NCBI GenBank assembly: GCA_028284605.1
Contig: JANQRL010000046.1
Span: forward strand, 144,266 to 208,265
Reading direction: 5' to 3'
Source: Paracoccaceae bacterium
GTDB taxonomy: Bacteria > Pseudomonadota > Alphaproteobacteria > Rhodobacterales > Rhodobacteraceae
DNA: 64,000 nucleotides
Within the stretch, counting starts at the first letter, position 1; each line of letters starts with the position of its first letter. Both the position numbers and the translations under genes were made by a program. Shown one piece after another: positions 61,518-64,000 of the stretch. Below the pieces are notes generated by a model. It was not told where the DNA came from, made no database searches, and saw only the letters and a list, made by a program, of their open reading frames with translations.

Positions 61518-64000
61518 ATGCCAAAGAAAATGCTGATAGATGCGACCCATGCGGAGGAAACCCGCGTGGTCGTCGTGGACGGACAGAAGCTCGAAGAGTT
61601 TGATTTCGAAAGCCAGGCCCGCAGGCAGCTTGCGGGCAATATCTACCTCGCCAAGGTGACCCGGGTGGAACCCTCGCTCCAGGCCGCCTTCGTCGATTAC
61701 GGCGGCAACCGGCACGGGTTTCTGGCGTTTTCGGAGATCCACCCGGACTACTACCGGATCCCGATTGCCGACCGCGAGGCGCTGATCGCCGAAGAGCGCG
61801 CCTATGCCGAGGCGATGCGTGCCGAGGCCGAGGAGGAGCCGGCGCCGAAGAAGCGCTCGCGCCGCCGCAAACCGAAAGCCGCGGCGACCGAGACCGCAGA
61901 TCCGGTGGCGACCGCCGATCCGGTGGAGACGCCCGAGGAGGAGACCTCCGGCGATATCGCCGGGATGGAGACCATCGACCTCGACCTGCCCGATGAAGAG
62001 GGCGCCTCCCCGATGGAGACCGTGGCCGAAACCCCGGTGGAGACCCCGGCGGCAGACGAAGACGGGGCGGAGGGCGCAGAGGATACCCCCGATGCCTCGG
62101 ATGAGGACGGCGAGGAGACGCCCTATGTCGCGATGGACGACGCCGCCGAGAAGGACGAGACGATCGAGCGCGTCGCCGATGAGGACGACAGCGAGGATGT
62201 CCGGCCCGTCCGCAAGCCGCGCCCGCGCCGCTACAAGATCCAGGAGGTCGTCAAGACCGGTCAGGTCCTGCTGATCCAGGTCGTGAAGGAAGAGCGCGGC
62301 AACAAGGGCGCGGCGCTCACCACCTATCTGAGCCTCGCCGGCCGCTACTGCGTGCTGATGCCCAACACCGCCCGCGGCGGCGGTATCAGCCGCAAGATCA
62401 CCAACGCCGCCGACCGCAAGAAGCTCAAGGAGATCGCCGGCGAGATGGACGTGCCCGACGGCGCCGGGTTGATCATCCGCACCGCCGGCTCGCAGCGCAC
62501 CAAGACGGAGATCAAGCGGGACTACGAATACCTCCAGCGGCTCTGGGAGCAGATCCGCGAACTCACGCTGAAGAGCATCGCCCCGGCGCCGATCTACGAG
62601 GAAGGCAACCTTATCAAGCGCTCGATCCGCGATCTCTACAACAAGGAGATCGACGAGGTGATCGTCGAGGGCGCCGACGGCTACCGCACCGCCAAGGACT
62701 TCATGAAGATGATCATGCCGTCCCATGCGCGGAACGTGAAACGCTATGAGGACGGGCTGCCTCTCTTCGCGCGCTATCAGGTGGAGAGCACGCTGTCGGC
62801 GATGTTCAACCCGACGGTGCAACTGCCTTCGGGCGGCTATATCGTGATCGGGGTGACCGAGGCCCTGGTGGCCATCGACGTCAACTCGGGCCGGGCGACC
62901 AAGGAAGGCTCGATCGAGCAGACCGCGACGAAGACCAATCTGGAGGCTGCCGACGAGGTGGCGCGGCAATTGCGGCTCCGCGACCTGGCCGGGCTGATCG
63001 TGATCGACTTCATCGACATGGATGAGCGCAAGAACAACGCGGCGGTCGAGAAGCGGCTGAAGGAGCGGCTGAAGACGGATCGCGCGCGGATTCAGGTCGG
63101 GCGCATCTCGGGCTTCGGCCTACTGGAGATGAGCCGGCAGCGCCTGCGTCCGGGTATGATCGAGGCGACGACACAGCCTTGTCCGCATTGCCACGGTACG
63201 GGCCTGATCCGGTCCGACGACAACCTCGCCCTCGGCATCCTGCGCCAGATCGAGGAAGAGGGCGTGCGCGGGAAGTCGAAGGAAGTTCTCGTCAAGGTGC
63301 CGGTCGGCGTGGCCAACTTCCTGATGAACCAGAAGCGCGAGCGGATCGCCGCCATCGAGGCGCGCCATGGGCTTTCGGTCCGGGTCGAGGGGGATCCGGC
63401 GATGATGCCGCCCGACTACGCCATCGAGAAGCTCAAGACCGCGACCCGGAACGTGGCCGAGGTGGCGCGGCCGGTCGTGTCGTCGGACACGGCGGCGCTC
63501 GCCGATCCCGACGAGGCGGAGGAGGTCGAGGAACCGGTCGCCGAGGCTGCGGAAGAGACCGGTGAGGAGAAGCCGAAGAAGCGGCGCCGTCGGCGCCGGC
63601 GGCGGCGCGGCTCCGGCAACGGGGCCGAGGCGGCTGAGAGTGCCGCGGATGATGCCGAGGCCGCGGAGGCGGCGCCGGAGGAGGGGGCCGATGTCGCCGT
63701 CGATCAGGTGTCGAACGGGGCCGACCAGACTCCGGAGGAGACCGAGCCGGCAGCGGAGGCAGGGGCGGAAGCGGCGCCAGTGGAAGAGCCAGTGGAAGAC
63801 GCGGCGCCGGCGGAGGCCACTGCGGAGCCTGCGAAGCCGAAGCGCACCCGCACGCGCCGCAAGGCGGCGCCCAAGCCCGAGCCCGTTGATGTGGCCGACG
63901 ACAAGGCGGAGGCCGCTGAGGCGGTGGAGCCCGATCCTGCACCGGAACCGGCTGCCGAGCCGGAGCCGGTTGTCGAACCCGCGGCGGCGGAGCCGGCATC
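61518..64000 (+). CDS. rne: Ribonuclease E (N-terminal about 830 codons, cut by window end)
   Basis: Begins MPKKMLIDATHAEETRVVVV; the S1 domain (NIYLAKVTRVEPSLQAAFVDYG) is interrupted by an acidic insert of about 140 residues (ETADPVATADPVETPEEE), then RYKIQEVVKTGQVLLIQVVKEERGNKGAALTTYLSLAGRY. The catalytic DNase-I-like region has IDVNSGRATKEGSIEQTA and IVIDFIDMDERKN (Mg-binding Asp residues); the Zn-link is CPHCHGTG. After about residue 680 it becomes an Arg- and Ala/Glu-rich scaffold tail. It starts mRNA decay and rRNA processing. ATG 61518 fits relatives; ATG 61509 adds three residues. Confidence 0.96.
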   Translation, partial: MPKKMLIDATHAEETRVVVVDGQKLEEFDFESQARRQLAGNIYLAKVTRVEPSLQAAFVDYGGNRHGFLAFSEIHPDYYRIPIADREALIAEERAYAEAMRAEAEEEPAPKKRSRRRKPKAAATETADPVATADPVETPEEETSGDIAGMETIDLDLPDEEGASPMETVAETPVETPAADEDGAEGAEDTPDASDEDGEETPYVAMDDAAEKDETIERVADEDDSEDVRPVRKPRPRRYKIQEVVKTGQVLLIQVVKEERGNKGAALTTYLSLAGRYCVLMPNTARGGGISRKITNAADRKKLKEIAGEMDVPDGAGLIIRTAGSQRTKTEIKRDYEYLQRLWEQIRELTLKSIAPAPIYEEGNLIKRSIRDLYNKEIDEVIVEGADGYRTAKDFMKMIMPSHARNVKRYEDGLPLFARYQVESTLSAMFNPTVQLPSGGYIVIGVTEALVAIDVNSGRATKEGSIEQTATKTNLEAADEVARQLRLRDLAGLIVIDFIDMDERKNNAAVEKRLKERLKTDRARIQVGRISGFGLLEMSRQRLRPGMIEATTQPCPHCHGTGLIRSDDNLALGILRQIEEEGVRGKSKEVLVKVPVGVANFLMNQKRERIAAIEARHGLSVRVEGDPAMMPPDYAIEKLKTATRNVAEVARPVVSSDTAALADPDEAEEVEEPVAEAAEETGEEKPKKRRRRRRRRRGSGNGAEAAESAADDAEAAEAAPEEGADVAVDQVSNGADQTPEETEPAAEAGAEAAPVEEPVEDAAPAEATAEPAKPKRTRTRRKAAPKPEPVDVADDKAEAAEAVEPDPAPEPAAEPEPVVEPAAAEPA

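Overview
The window is high-GC DNA from an alphaproteobacterium, most probably a member of Rhodobacterales/Rhodobacteraceae. The gene content supports this: the yceD-rpmF-plsX-fabH-ihfA-merR block, a split methionine synthase (separate corrinoid and homocysteine-methyltransferase proteins), a DUF1476 ATP-synthase zeta subunit, a double-length dCTP deaminase, an RNase E with an acidic insert in its S1 region, RTX proteins, a Hint-domain protein and TRAP transporters. The placement rests on protein families read by eye, not on a database search.

Layout. 0-12 kb: the 5' end of pgk, two overlapping cyclophilins, a TetR repressor with paired operators and a divergent membrane protein, a DUF3179 protein, an EamA exporter converging on an endonuclease/exonuclease/phosphatase (EEP) protein, SelO, a nucleoside hydrolase-GrpB-GNAT operon, and a Rieske oxygenase translationally coupled to a small protein. 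12-16 kb: branched-chain amino acid synthesis (ilvB and ilvN) behind a readable attenuator (promoter, leader peptide MTGLIVLVGRMRMGR, terminator). A parDE toxin-antitoxin pair and a frameshifted lipoprotein gene separate ilvB from ilvN. 16-25 kb: two RTX proteins with nearly identical C-termini and a complete TRAP transporter. 25-32 kb: a secreted glycosidase-like protein, a PadR regulator pair, a thrombospondin-3/Hint protein and the bpt-RDD-DUF2852 operon. 32-42 kb: glnE, eda-edd, an RlmI-type methyltransferase with a PIN protein, dCTP deaminase and tRNA-Pro(GGG). 42-52 kb: the lipid/ribosome block, bamE, and the split MetH genes around an SOS-box-bearing radical SAM gene. 52-64 kb: purC-purS-(alcohol dehydrogenase)-purQ, a DctB/DctD two-component system, an EEP protein, a DHA2 exporter, and the first about 830 codons of rne.

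The most unusual content is non-coding. (1) Perfect palindromes with TTCGAA, TTCG(A)CGAA or CGTCGACG cores fill all four wide (>200 bp) convergent gene junctions and the rpmF-yceD gap. They often come in pairs 22-24 bp apart, and at 46090-46181 four sit at exactly 24-bp spacing. (2) A roughly 136-bp MITE-like element with 16-bp terminal inverted repeats is present three times. (3) A roughly 310-bp element containing a long imperfect hairpin is present twice. (4) A 33-bp motif is shared by the upstream regions of the two split-MetH genes. No CRISPR array, rRNA operon, prophage or transposase gene was seen.
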